A DNA stretch of 64,000 nt from Paenilisteria rustica (GTDB lineage: Bacteria > Bacillota > Bacilli > Lactobacillales > Listeriaceae): the NCBI RefSeq assembly GCF_013820765.1, contig NZ_JABJVM010000007.1, positions 62,001 to 126,000 of the forward strand. Reading direction: 5' to 3'. The notes beneath the pieces are model-generated. The model was not told the origin of the DNA and searched no databases. It saw only the letters and a program-made list of their open reading frames with translations. Shown here piece after piece: positions 20,265 to 28,919 of the stretch. Numbering within the stretch: the stretch's first letter is position 1; the number at the start of each line of letters is the position of its first letter. The position numbers and the translations under genes are program-made.

Positions 20265-21954
20265 TTGTAAAATTAAGATTGAGAAAGATGTCCCAGCAAA
20301 AATGCGAGATGGTGTGACGTTGTATGCGGATGTTTATCGCCCAGATGCGGACGGAGAATTTCCAGTTTTACTAACAAGACTTCCATATAGCAAGATTTTT
20401 GGATTACATTTTTTACGCCCAGATGTGTTGGCGGAGAATGGATATATTGTTATTGTGCAAGATGTGCGTGGGCGCTTCAGCTCAGAAGGAGAATTTGTTC
20501 CGTACATAAATGAGGCCAATGATGGCTATGATACAGTAGAGTGGGCGGCGAAACTTCCACAGGCAAATGGAAAGGTTGGTATGTTTGGCCTCTCGTATTA
20601 TGGATACACTCAATTATTAGCTGCGATGGCTGAACCGCCAAGCTTGAAAGTTATCGTCCCAACGATGTCGCAAAACAATATGACGGATGTATTTAATGAT
20701 CATGATGGTGCGCTTGAACTTGGCGCATGGGCTTCGTGGAGTATTGAGTCCATTTTGCCCGATTTAATTACGCGTCATATTACAGGTCCAAAAGAACAGG
20801 AAGCAGCTTTTGAACAGTTAGAAAAGGATCTCGACAATCTGGAAGAATGGTATAAATTCAAACCGATTAATGCTTGGCCTCCAATTAAAAACACTGGTGC
20901 GATGCCATATTTCACAGAAATTCTTGATTACCCGCTAGATCATCCGCATTGGAAAAATACGAGTGTGAAAGATAACTATGATCGAGTGAAAACGCCAGGT
21001 CTACACATTGGGGGCTGGTATGACTGCTTCCTGGATAAGACAATCGCAAATTTCCTCGGCGGACACCGTCAAGGTCTTGGTGACAAAATGGTAATTGGCC
21101 CTTGGACACATGGAAATTTCATCTCGATGATTGGTGATCGTGATTTTGGGACTGCTGCGGGTTCTTGGGGCGAGGCGAGTATGCATGCGCGGCATTTGGA
21201 ATGGTTTAATCACTGGTTAAAAGGCGAACCATTACCACATACAGCGCCAATTCAAATTTTCACGATGGGAATTAATAAGTGGCAAGGCGCTAAAAATTGG
21301 CCATTGGAAAACACGAATTTTACGCCATTATATTTCCACAGCGAAGGTAGGGCAAATACGCTACACGGTGATGGGAAGGCTGATTTTAATCGACCAAAAA
21401 CTACTGAAAAAAGTGATGTTTTTGCATATGATCCAGAAAATCCGGTGCCATCTCATGGTGGTGGAACGCTTCATAAAGCAATTCAAGCTGATGGTCCACG
21501 CGATCAACGTCATTTAGAAGAACGCGAAGATATATTGTGCTACACAACAGCCCCACTTACGGAGGAAATCGAAGTAACCGGTCCAGTTGAGGTTGTTTTA
21601 TGGGCTAAAACAAATGCTGTGAACACTGATTTTACAGCTAAACTAATAGACGTTCTGCCTGATGGAACAGCTTATAATCTCACAGAAGGTATTATTCGCG
21701 CTTCTAAACAGCATGGAGATAAAGTACAGAATGGATTGCATAAATATACGATTAATCTGTGGTCTACAAGTAATGTATTCTTGAAAGGTCATGCTATCCG
21801 TGTGGAGATATCATCAAGTAACTTTCCAAGATTCGATGCGAATCCAAATACGGGCGCTAGCTTTATCAATACGACGGAGAGTGTTGTCGCAAAGCAAACA
21901 ATTTTCCATGATGTAGAGCATCCATCCCATATTTTGCTTCCGATAATTAAGTAA
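20257..21954 (+). CDS. CocE/NonD family hydrolase (X-Pro peptidase-like)
   Basis: A 565-aa alpha/beta hydrolase of the S15/CocE group. GTG 20257 is preferred because AAGGAGG ends 9 nt before it; an in-frame TTG at 20248 touches the ribosome binding site. The nucleophile elbow is GLSYYG (residues about 108-113), preceded by the oxyanion segment typical of the family (YDTVEWAA). A C-terminal PepX_C-like jelly roll (about 330-560) follows. Family members cleave X-Pro peptides, cocaine-like esters or glutaryl-cephalosporins, so the substrate cannot be assigned. A parS overlaps the start, so ParB binding could affect its expression. Cytoplasmic. Confidence 0.85.
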   Translation: MKHCKIKIEKDVPAKMRDGVTLYADVYRPDADGEFPVLLTRLPYSKIFGLHFLRPDVLAENGYIVIVQDVRGRFSSEGEFVPYINEANDGYDTVEWAAKLPQANGKVGMFGLSYYGYTQLLAAMAEPPSLKVIVPTMSQNNMTDVFNDHDGALELGAWASWSIESILPDLITRHITGPKEQEAAFEQLEKDLDNLEEWYKFKPINAWPPIKNTGAMPYFTEILDYPLDHPHWKNTSVKDNYDRVKTPGLHIGGWYDCFLDKTIANFLGGHRQGLGDKMVIGPWTHGNFISMIGDRDFGTAAGSWGEASMHARHLEWFNHWLKGEPLPHTAPIQIFTMGINKWQGAKNWPLENTNFTPLYFHSEGRANTLHGDGKADFNRPKTTEKSDVFAYDPENPVPSHGGGTLHKAIQADGPRDQRHLEEREDILCYTTAPLTEEIEVTGPVEVVLWAKTNAVNTDFTAKLIDVLPDGTAYNLTEGIIRASKQHGDKVQNGLHKYTINLWSTSNVFLKGHAIRVEISSSNFPRFDANPNTGASFINTTESVVAKQTIFHDVEHPSHILLPIIK

Positions 21955-22102
21955 TTTTATGACTAAAGTTCCTATACTCACCATTTAATTCATGGTAGAA
22001 TAGTGAGGTATCTCTATTTTTAAAGTACCTTTCAAGAGGCTAAGGGAGCTTGATCTTGACTGTTTAATAATAAAAAAAGATAGCGTATGAAGGAGCGGTA
22101 AG

Positions 22103-23431
22103 GTGAGAATTTTTTCGAAAATAGGGGTTGTCTTTTTAGCGGCAACTTTGGCAATGAGCAGTTTAGTACATGGACCAGTAACGGCGGATGCAGCAGTAGC
22201 ACCACCAACTGTTAATGCAAATGCAGCAATTACAATTGAAGAAGGCACGGGGAAAATTTTATATGGCAAGAATCCTGATCAGCTAATGGGAATTGCATCG
22301 ATGACCAAAATGATGAATGAGTACTTAATATCAGAAGCCATAGCAAATGGTAAACTGAAATGGGACGACAAAGTTACGATTTCGGACTATGCATATGAAG
22401 TTTCACAAGATCGCTCGCTTTCCAATGTACCTCTAAGACGTGGTGAGGACTACTCTGTTGAGGAACTCTACCAAGCAATCGCGATTTATTCTGCAAACGG
22501 CGCGGCTATTGCAGTCGCTGAAAAAATGGCGGGTTCAGAAGCTAAATTTGTCGACAGGATGAATAAAAAAGCGGATGAATTGGAACTCGGCGCTCACAAG
22601 TTTGTGAATGCAACAGGCCTCAATAACGCCGATTTAAAAGGTAAATTCTCAGCAGGGAGTGCGACTGATGAGAACCAAATGACGGCTCGTGGGATGGCAA
22701 AATTGGCACAGCATATCATTCAAGATTATCCTGATGTATTGAAAACATCAAGTATCGCTAAGAAGAAATTCCGAGAAGGAACGAGCGATCAAATCGATAT
22801 GACGAACTGGAATTGGCTATTACCGGGCTTGATTTATGCAAGAGAGGGCGTAGATGGTTTAAAGACTGGAACGACTGATTATGCCGGTCAATGTCTCACA
22901 GCGACTGCGGTTCAAGACGGCATGCGCGTGATTACAGTGGTTATGCATGCTAATGGCGGAACGAGTGCACATGATAAAACACGTTTTAGCGAAACCAATA
23001 AAATGCTCGATTTCGCTTTCAACAATTTTAAAGTAATGGAAGTTCGCAAAGCAGATACAGCGGTGAAAGAGACAATCGCCGTTAACAAAGGCAAGGAAGA
23101 TAGCGTGGCTCTAATGACGAAAGACGCTGTGAAAATTGTTGTTCCAAAAACGACAACCGAGCCAAAACTAGATGAAAAAGTGACATTAGACGAAAAAACA
23201 GTAGATGCGCCGGTGAAGAAAGATACGAAAGTAGGAACGATGACAGTTCAGCTGAAAGACGGTGACACGCTGGGCTACGTAGACGGTAAGAAAACCGATA
23301 CAATCAATGTTGTTACAAAGGACGATGTCGATAAAGCGAACTGGTTCATGCTTATGCTTTATAGTATCGGCGACTTTTTCACAGGTATTTGGGATTATAT
23401 TGTAGATGGAATCAGTGGTTGGTTTAATTAA
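22103..23431 (+). CDS. dacA: D-alanyl-D-alanine carboxypeptidase (PBP5 type)
   Basis: A 442-aa penicillin-binding protein that trims the terminal D-Ala of peptidoglycan stems. GTG 22103 follows AGGAG by 7 nt. Signal peptide about 1-31. Class motifs: SMTK (Ser66, Lys69), YSANG and GLKTGTTDYAG. A beta-rich PBP5_C domain covers about 295-410 and a C-terminal amphipathic helix (WFMLMLYSIGDFFTGIWDYI) attaches it to the membrane. A terminator follows. The gene next to the CocE-like hydrolase matches my memory of Listeria order. Confidence 0.95.
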   Translation: MRIFSKIGVVFLAATLAMSSLVHGPVTADAAVAPPTVNANAAITIEEGTGKILYGKNPDQLMGIASMTKMMNEYLISEAIANGKLKWDDKVTISDYAYEVSQDRSLSNVPLRRGEDYSVEELYQAIAIYSANGAAIAVAEKMAGSEAKFVDRMNKKADELELGAHKFVNATGLNNADLKGKFSAGSATDENQMTARGMAKLAQHIIQDYPDVLKTSSIAKKKFREGTSDQIDMTNWNWLLPGLIYAREGVDGLKTGTTDYAGQCLTATAVQDGMRVITVVMHANGGTSAHDKTRFSETNKMLDFAFNNFKVMEVRKADTAVKETIAVNKGKEDSVALMTKDAVKIVVPKTTTEPKLDEKVTLDEKTVDAPVKKDTKVGTMTVQLKDGDTLGYVDGKKTDTINVVTKDDVDKANWFMLMLYSIGDFFTGIWDYIVDGISGWFN

Positions 23432-23442
23432 ATAGAAGATAG

Positions 23443-23477
23443 ACTGAGCTCGGTGCAAGATGGAGCTCAGTTTTTTT
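23443..23477 (+). terminator. Terminator after dacA
   Basis: ACTGAGCTC pairs with GAGCTCAGT, followed by seven T. Confidence 0.9.
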
Positions 23478-23673
23478 CATTTTGTAAAAAATATTAAATT
23501 CCGTTCACAGTATAGACATTTCATTCACGGAACGACTCATTTCGAGTTGTTTTTAAATGGATTTAAACGGTCAAAATAGACCTAAATGTGAATGTCTGCG
23601 ATGTACAATAAAATACGTTTATCTAAAAAGAACTCAAAAAGAGCTTCTATATTAATAAACAACTCATAATGTA

Positions 23674-23702
23674 TTGATAATAAAACGCAACTCCCTTATA
23701 CT
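23674..23702 (+). promoter_or_regulatory. Promoter of the polysaccharide gene cluster
   Basis: TTGATA at 23674-23679, a 17-nt spacer and TATACT at 23697-23702, about 55 nt before the first gene. Nothing else clear was seen in the 280 bp after the dacA terminator. Confidence 0.6.
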
Positions 23703-23756
23703 AGTAGTAAGATTAGGGACATTTATTGTTTCTAAAAATGATGGGGGACTTACAAT

Positions 23757-24359
23757 ATGAACGTGAAACAGTATATGCCGCTGGGGTTAAGAGGGTATAT
23801 GAATCTGATTAAATGTAGAAAGCGGTTTCCACAAAACAAGATTCTTTCAAGTCAAATTGGCGCGAATGTCATTCTGGGAAAGGAGTGCTGGGTTAATAAA
23901 GATGTCATCATCGGCAACAACGTAAGTATCGGTGACTATTCCTATATCAATAAAGGAGCGATTATTGCATCTGGGACTATAGGGAAGTACTGCTCGATTG
24001 CCGCTTACTGCCAAATCGGTTTAGACGAGCATCCAATCGATAAGGTTTCCACCTCGCCATTCACCTACGACAGCGTGGATTGGGATAATTTTCAAAATCC
24101 GCCGGTGATTGGGAATGACGTTTGGATAGGTGGCAATGTTCTTGTGATGCAAGGCGTGAATATTGGCGACGGTGCCATACTAGCGGCGGGCGCGGTGGTA
24201 ACGAAAGACGTTCCGCCATATGCAATTATTGGAGGTGTCCCTGCTAAAATTCTCAAAAAGAGATTTGAGGAAAATACCATTGAAAATCTCGTAAAAGAAG
24301 CTTGGTGGGAGAAATCAGATCCACCGGCTAATTTAGACATAAAAAAATTCACTAAATAA
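23757..24359 (+). CDS. Left-handed beta-helix O-acetyltransferase
   Basis: A 200-aa protein of the CatB/maltose-acetyltransferase group. Hexapeptide repeats run from about residue 35 to 165 ([25 protein letters not shown], later [21 protein letters not shown]). The conserved His of the active-site loop appears in GLDEHPID, and [18 protein letters not shown] is the typical C-terminal signature. It is the first gene of a three-gene cluster with a polymerase-like membrane protein and a glycosyltransferase, so it probably O-acetylates a surface polysaccharide. ATG 23757 follows GGGGGAC. Confidence 0.85.
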   Translation: MNVKQYMPLGLRGYMNLIKCRKRFPQNKILSSQIGANVILGKECWVNKDVIIGNNVSIGDYSYINKGAIIASGTIGKYCSIAAYCQIGLDEHPIDKVSTSPFTYDSVDWDNFQNPPVIGNDVWIGGNVLVMQGVNIGDGAILAAGAVVTKDVPPYAIIGGVPAKILKKRFEENTIENLVKEAWWEKSDPPANLDIKKFTK

Positions 24360-24411
24360 ATGTAGCCGACAACGACCACGATTGTATCTACAGATTTGAA
24401 AGGAAATTATC

Positions 24412-25803
24412 ATGAACAGATGGAATGAAACTTTGGATAGTAAAAAAAGAAGCGTCATTATTTTATTCATATTTTTGAGCGTAGTAGTTCCTTTTGTACC
24501 AGCAATTTTAGCAGTACTTGTTGTCGCAATTATACTCTACATGATAAAGGATATCCCACTTCAAAAACTGAATTATTATCTCTTCATAGGTGTGGTTATA
24601 AGCGGTTTTTTAGGACCATACCTAGCTTTACCAGCATTCCCAAGCTTCTTTCTTTTTCGAATTTTAATCATTCTGCATCTATTCTTATTTTTATTCGAAA
24701 AAAAGGATTTCAAAAAATTAGATAGTGTCAAAATACCGATTATCCTATTTATAGTCTGGATTTTGTACTCTATTTTCAGCTTATTGTGGACGTCATCTCC
24801 ATCACTTAGCATCGTAGCGATATATTACCAGATAGAGTCGTTTTATCTCCTGTTTGCGTTTGTCTATTACATCAATAACTTCACAAAATTAAAGCAAATG
24901 CTAACGTGGATTGTACTCATCTATATCATGACAATAGCAATTGGGTTGTGGGAAATTCTAACGGGCAATCATCTGAAATACTCAGCGGGAAATATTTTAT
25001 CTTATGGAGATATGAGGCCAACAGGGTTACTTGTCAACACGAATGATTACAGCTCCTATATCGCATTCTATATACCGATATTACTACTTTTCCTATTTAA
25101 CAAAAAAACAATTTTCAAAAGCCTCATCGGGATCGCGGCACTTGGAGCTCTGACATTCATCATCTTAGAAACAGAGTCAAGATCAGGGCTAGTCGCTTTC
25201 GTGGTGGTCGCCGTACTAACGCTATATAAAATATTCCATCATAAAATCCTGTTCTTTTTCGGGCTGACCATGAGCGCGCTACTAGGGCTATGCCTCTTGC
25301 TAATGCGACACGGGGCGCAACTAACAACCTATTTTACTGGAAAAACGGATTCTACTAGCCAAAGAGCATTTATGTACGAGACCATTTTCCAACTGTGTAA
25401 GGAACATAATTTTTTAGGAGTCGGTATCGGCGTCACACCAAAATTTGTTTTTACGGCATTATACGGGACATCAAATATTCCTGATACGATGCAACGAACG
25501 ATGAGTGCGCATAATCTGTGGCTTTCCAACCTATCCGATGTGGGTATTATTGGCTTTTTCCCATTCGTTTTGTTGTTTATGTGGTTCGTTACCCACGCTA
25601 TGAGATTGTATATCCAAAACCAACAATTACTAGCCGCAATCCCAATCTGTATTTTAGCTGCGTTTGCAGCGATATCGATTGGCAGTAGCAGTATTTTTGA
25701 AATGCGAATCGTATGGCTCGGCCTTGGCTTGGCACTGACGATTATCAACTTATTAGGGCAGAATACAAATAACCTAAAAATTAGAACAGGAGTGACAAGA
25801 TGA
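24412..25803 (+). CDS. O-antigen ligase/polymerase-like membrane protein
   Basis: A 463-aa multi-spanning protein with about ten to twelve hydrophobic helices. The large extracytoplasmic loop before the last helices, holding FMYETIFQLCKEHNFLGVGIG and SAHNLWLSNLSDVGIIGF, carries the H-N pattern of the Wzy_C (O-antigen ligase/polymerase) domain. Starts at ATG 24412 behind GAAAGGAAA. The stop overlaps the next start by 4 nt (ATGA), indicating translational coupling. Probable role: polymerising or transferring a lipid-linked glycan outside the membrane. Confidence 0.8.
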   Translation: MNRWNETLDSKKRSVIILFIFLSVVVPFVPAILAVLVVAIILYMIKDIPLQKLNYYLFIGVVISGFLGPYLALPAFPSFFLFRILIILHLFLFLFEKKDFKKLDSVKIPIILFIVWILYSIFSLLWTSSPSLSIVAIYYQIESFYLLFAFVYYINNFTKLKQMLTWIVLIYIMTIAIGLWEILTGNHLKYSAGNILSYGDMRPTGLLVNTNDYSSYIAFYIPILLLFLFNKKTIFKSLIGIAALGALTFIILETESRSGLVAFVVVAVLTLYKIFHHKILFFFGLTMSALLGLCLLLMRHGAQLTTYFTGKTDSTSQRAFMYETIFQLCKEHNFLGVGIGVTPKFVFTALYGTSNIPDTMQRTMSAHNLWLSNLSDVGIIGFFPFVLLFMWFVTHAMRLYIQNQQLLAAIPICILAAFAAISIGSSSIFEMRIVWLGLGLALTIINLLGQNTNNLKIRTGVTR

Positions 25804-26870
25804 AAAAACAGCTTAAAGTTTTATGCGTTGGAGCGGGGTGGCGAGGGTCTAACAGTAAATCGCTTTTCAACGGTTTTGTTAAACTCGGATGCGACGTTCG
25901 AATTATTGAGACAGATGGCTATTTCTATAATTATTCTGTACCAGAGCGGTTATACATGAAAGTTCGCAAAGTTCCGCTGAAAGCTAAATTTCAAAAATTC
26001 AATAAAACGATTGAGCGGACAATCGACTCCTATCAACCAGATATTTTATTTGTTGTGAAAGGACTCTGGGTGACCGAAGAAATCATTCAGTATGCTAAAT
26101 TAAGAGGGATCACAACGATACACTTTCATCCAGATTTTCTATTTGATGATCGCTACCACACTTCTCTAATTTTGGATAAGGCGATTCTTTCGTACGATAT
26201 TGTGGTAACTGCAAAGACAACAGAAGTCGAGAAGTACAAACAGTTTGGATGTCGTAATGTGCATTTTATGAAGTATGCGTACGATCCAGATATTCACCAT
26301 CCAGTGCCGTTGAGTGAAGCTGAACAACGAGCGTTCCAAACCGATGTGGCTTTCGTTGGCAGGATGGAATTGCCACGGGCAGATGCACTAAATAATCTCG
26401 CTAAACTGGATTACGACATAAAAGTATGGGGAACAAAGTGGGACAAGATTCCAAAAAACTACGAATTAAACAAATACTGTGAAGGCCGCCCCATTTTTTG
26501 CGAAGAAATGGCGAAAGTTTTTCAAGGAGCAAAGGTCTCGGTGGGGTTTTTGACACAATTGTCCTCTGAGCAACACACAGCTCGAACGTTTGAAATTCCC
26601 GCATGCCAAGGCTTTTTTCTAGGAACACGAACAGAGGAACATATTGAAATTTTTGAGCCAGGCGTGGAAGCAGATTTCTTCAGTAGCACAGAAGAATTAG
26701 CAGAAAAGGTGGCATTTTACACTCAAAATGAAGAGATTAGAAATCGAGTTGCACAAAAAGGCTATGAAAAGGTCATTCAATTAGATGCAACCTATGAAAA
26801 TAGAGTCACAGGAATTCTCGAATTTGCAGGGATCGCTCGGAGCGGGTCCAAGCAAGTGGTGCTTCGCTGA
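25800..26870 (+). CDS. CgeB-like glycosyltransferase
   Basis: A 356-aa cytoplasmic protein. The N-terminal half has a Rossmann-type start (LKVLCVGAGWRGSNSKSLFNGF) and FHPDFLFDDRY. The C-terminal half (VAFVGRMELPRADALNNL, SSEQHTARTFEIPACQGFFLG, then EHIEIFEPG) matches the Glyco_trans_1_2/CgeB pattern of GT4-like enzymes. It overlaps the preceding polymerase gene by 4 nt. The last roughly 10 codons and the TGA come from the right end of a family B repeat (GCTGAGATTTGGAGAATCC), so the natural C-terminus may have been replaced. Donor and acceptor sugars unknown. Confidence 0.8.
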   Translation: MKKQLKVLCVGAGWRGSNSKSLFNGFVKLGCDVRIIETDGYFYNYSVPERLYMKVRKVPLKAKFQKFNKTIERTIDSYQPDILFVVKGLWVTEEIIQYAKLRGITTIHFHPDFLFDDRYHTSLILDKAILSYDIVVTAKTTEVEKYKQFGCRNVHFMKYAYDPDIHHPVPLSEAEQRAFQTDVAFVGRMELPRADALNNLAKLDYDIKVWGTKWDKIPKNYELNKYCEGRPIFCEEMAKVFQGAKVSVGFLTQLSSEQHTARTFEIPACQGFFLGTRTEEHIEIFEPGVEADFFSSTEELAEKVAFYTQNEEIRNRVAQKGYEKVIQLDATYENRVTGILEFAGIARSGSKQVVLR

Positions 26871-27040
26871 GATTTGGAGAATCCTTCTGTCAGCGAAGCG
26901 ACAAACGCTCATCTCCGTCGTTAAAAGCTGTGTTCCGATGCTCACATACTCTAGTATGCTCCGCTTCGGTACGCGCTTTTGCCTAGGATCTGAGCCTTTG
27001 TCGCTCCGCTGCGGCTTGGAGAATCCTTCTGTGTTAGGAA
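26860..27040. repeat. Family B hairpin element (copy 1, with a right-end fragment before it)
   Basis: A right-end fragment (26860-26890) containing the stop codon of the glycosyltransferase is followed by a full copy: CAGCGAAGCGACAAACGCTCA on the left, CATACTCTAGTATG in the core, and TGAGCCTTTGTCGCTCCGCTG on the right. The complementary ends can form a hairpin of about 130 nt. No ORF of its own. Confidence 0.85.
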
Positions 27041-27070
27041 ATGGGGCAATAATTTTTAAAAACATGACAA

Positions 27071-27227
27071 AAAACCACCGCGGAAAAGGGAGTAACCGCG
27101 GTGGTCAAAAAGGGAGTTTGGGATTTTATTCTCAGGGGAAAGAATAAAAATTTAATTTGTTAGCTTATAACTATATAATAACGGTCGCCGAAGAGATTTG
27201 GCTGTGAGTTAGATTAGAATTTAATGA
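27071..27227 (+). repeat. Family D structured element (copy D1)
   Basis: Hairpin 1 is ACCACCGCGG/CCGCGGTGGT (27074-27083, 27096-27105) with loop AAAAGGGAGTAA. Hairpin 2 is ATTTTATTCT/AGAATAAAAAT around CAGGGGAA. Then come a conserved TTGTTAGCTTATAA, a TATAAT (27174-27179) and GCTGTGAGTTAGATTAGAATTT. No conserved frame. It precedes the terminator of the convergent gene. Confidence 0.8.
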
Positions 27228-27279
27228 AAAAATAGGCTTGGTGCTCGTAACAAGGATTACGAGTATCAAGCTTATTTTT
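27228..27279. terminator. Terminator for the minus-strand phosphatase lipoprotein gene
   Basis: AATAGGCTTGGTGCTCGTAA pairs imperfectly with TTACGAGTATCAAGCTTATT. The A run on the left is a T run for the minus strand; usable in both directions. Confidence 0.8.
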
Positions 27280-27289
27280 CGTTTCCATT

Positions 27290-28108
27290 CTATTTTTCTT
27301 TTGAGCCTTTTTCTATATAGCTTAAGTCGTTAACGTCGCCAATCGTGAATTTGCCGTCTTTGTATTCGATTTTTGTGACGCTCGCGTTTTTCAAGCCGCC
27401 ATCAGGTAGTTTGTAGCCTGGTGAAATGCTATCAAGTAGGGCGCCAATGCTCAAACCGTGAGATACAAGGAGTACATTGTGATCGCCTTTTTTGCTTTCT
27501 TTTTTCGCTACTTCGTTAATGCCTTCTTGCAATCTTGCGGTAATTGTTGCATAATCTTCTGCAGGCCAGTTTGTACCGGCTTCCACGCGATCTTTATCCA
27601 GTGCTGCAACGCTATTTGCGAAGTCTTTTGGCGAGATACCTTCACTTTGCCATTGCTCCAATATCTTGCCTTGGCTTTTCGCGATATCGGTCCACATATT
27701 ATGATTTAAATCGCCTTCATACGATCCAAAATTAAATTCGCGGAACCGTGGATCAGTCTGTAATTTCACGCCATCGGATTTTTTATTTTCTTTCAAAATA
27801 ATATCAGCCGTCTGAATTGCCCGTCCGCTGTCACTGCTGTACGCTGAGCCGAATTTAACATCTTTCAAACCTTTACCTGCATCTGTGACAATATCTTCAC
27901 CAGCAGGCGTAAGTACCGCGTCAGACCATCCTTGCACGCGATCTGTTGTATTAAGCATCGTCTTACCATGCCTCACAACGTAAAACGTAACCGTCCCATC
28001 TTTTGCCGCGGTGTCCTTATCCTTCGTGTCAGCACTCGTATTGCTACAACCTACCACTAACAACAAACCACAAACTAACATCAAAACCTTTAACATCTGC
28101 TTTTTCAT
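27290..28108 (-). CDS. Histidine-phosphatase lipoprotein (phosphoglycerate mutase-like)
   Basis: A 272-aa secreted lipoprotein. The signal peptide ends in the lipobox LVVGC (Cys21), followed by a flexible linker. The histidine-phosphatase fold shows VVRHGKT (catalytic His), the Ser/Arg segment SDSGRAIQTADIIL, REFNFGSYEG, and LLVSHGLSIG with the second His. The substrate is unknown, but the location is the outer face of the membrane. AAAGGAG precedes ATG 28108. Its leader has a perfect cre over the -35 box and a LicT-type RAT overlapping a terminator, so expression probably depends on sugar signals, unusual for such a protein. Confidence 0.88.
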   Translation of the reverse strand: MKKQMLKVLMLVCGLLLVVGCSNTSADTKDKDTAAKDGTVTFYVVRHGKTMLNTTDRVQGWSDAVLTPAGEDIVTDAGKGLKDVKFGSAYSSDSGRAIQTADIILKENKKSDGVKLQTDPRFREFNFGSYEGDLNHNMWTDIAKSQGKILEQWQSEGISPKDFANSVAALDKDRVEAGTNWPAEDYATITARLQEGINEVAKKESKKGDHNVLLVSHGLSIGALLDSISPGYKLPDGGLKNASVTKIEYKDGKFTIGDVNDLSYIEKGSKEK

Positions 28109-28181
28109 CTTTTTGCTCCTTTTTTTGTTAAAATTTTATCTCGACAGTTGAGGGAAACTGTTGAAAACTAGAAATACTGGT

Positions 28182-28277
28182 CAAAAAAAGAAACCTAAAC
28201 GGATTCGAGGAGGCATCAAAAAAAGATGCAACTTCAAATCCACTTAGGTTATGCCCGAATAAACGGTAACAATCCTT
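28182..28277 (-). promoter_or_regulatory. BglG/LicT-type antiterminator (RAT) with overlapping terminator
   Basis: On the minus strand, GGATTGTTACCG and CGGGCATAACC flank TTTATT (28247-28277), matching the RAT of BglG/LicT/SacY leaders. Its 3' half is the start of a long terminator stem (CCTAAGTGGATT/AATCCGTTTAGG with inner GCATC/GATGC), ending in TTTCTTTTTTT at 28182-28193. Mutually exclusive structures imply transcription antitermination of the gene at 27290-28108. Confidence 0.85.
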
Positions 28278-28318
28278 GAAAGGAAATGTATTATTAAATA
28301 CGGAATTTTATTAGTTCT

Positions 28319-28347
28319 AATATAACATGAATTGAAAACGGTTTCAA
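28319..28347 (-). promoter_or_regulatory. Promoter with overlapping CcpA cre site
   Basis: On the minus strand, TTGAAA (28342-28347), a 17-nt spacer and TATATT (28319-28324). TGAAAACGGTTTCA (28333-28346) matches the cre consensus TGWAANCGNTNWCA perfectly and covers the -35 box. Confidence 0.8.
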
Positions 28348-28422
28348 GTTAATTCAAAAAGTTTTTTTGAGCATCTTTCTGTATTAGATAGCTAGGCACC
28401 AATCTCTAAAAACATGACAAAA

Positions 28423-28470
28423 ACCACCGCGGAAAAGGGAGTAACCCGTGGTCAAAAAGGGAGTTTGGTC
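28423..28470 (+). repeat. Family D fragment (copy D2, truncated)
   Basis: ACCACCGCGG, the GGAAAAGGGAGTAA loop and a shortened right arm (CCCGTGGT), then CAAAAAGGGAGTTTGG. It stops where the next family B copy begins at 28474. Confidence 0.75.
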
Positions 28471-28473
28471 ATT

Positions 28474-28620
28474 CAGCGGAGCGACAAAGGCTCATCTCCG
28501 TTGTTAAAAGCTGTGTTCCGATGCTCACATACTCTAGTATGCTCCGCTTCGGTACGCGCTTTTGCCTAGGATCTGAGCATTTGTCGCTCCGCTGAGGTTT
28601 GGAGGGTCCTTCTGTGTTAG
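28474..28620. repeat. Family B hairpin element (copy 2)
   Basis: Ends CAGCGGAGCGACAAA and TTTGTCGCTCCGCTG are perfect inverted repeats. The core CATACTCTAGTATG is a small palindrome inside AAAAGC ... GCTTTT. A 34-nt spacer leads to the next family D copy. Confidence 0.88.
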
Positions 28621-28653
28621 GAAATGGGGCAATAATTTTTAAAAACATGACAA

Positions 28654-28822
28654 AAAACCACCGCGGAAAAGGGAGTAACCGCGGTGGTCAAAAAGGGAGT
28701 TTGGGATTTTCATTCTTTAGGGAAAGTTTGAAAATTTATTTGCTTGTTGTTAGCTTATAAACATATAATAAACGTTGGAGAAAAAAATTTGCTGTGAGTT
28801 AGATTAGAATTTGATGAAAAAT
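28654..28822 (+). repeat. Family D structured element (copy D3), upstream of the NlpC/P60 gene
   Basis: Hairpin 1 at 28657-28666/28679-28688. Hairpin 2 is ATTTTCA/TGAAAAT with inner CTTT-AGGG-AAAG. A candidate promoter is TTGCTT (28740-28745), 18 nt, TATAAT (28764-28769). It ends about 100 nt before the TTG start of the NlpC/P60 gene, the only full copy placed to drive a gene. Confidence 0.8.
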
Positions 28823-28919
28823 AACTTTTGGATTTAAAGGGATTGACGCGGGATTGTCGCTTCTTTGTAATATGCGTCTGGTAAGATGGGTTGCAAATGG
28901 GGAAAAGGGAGTGCATGTT

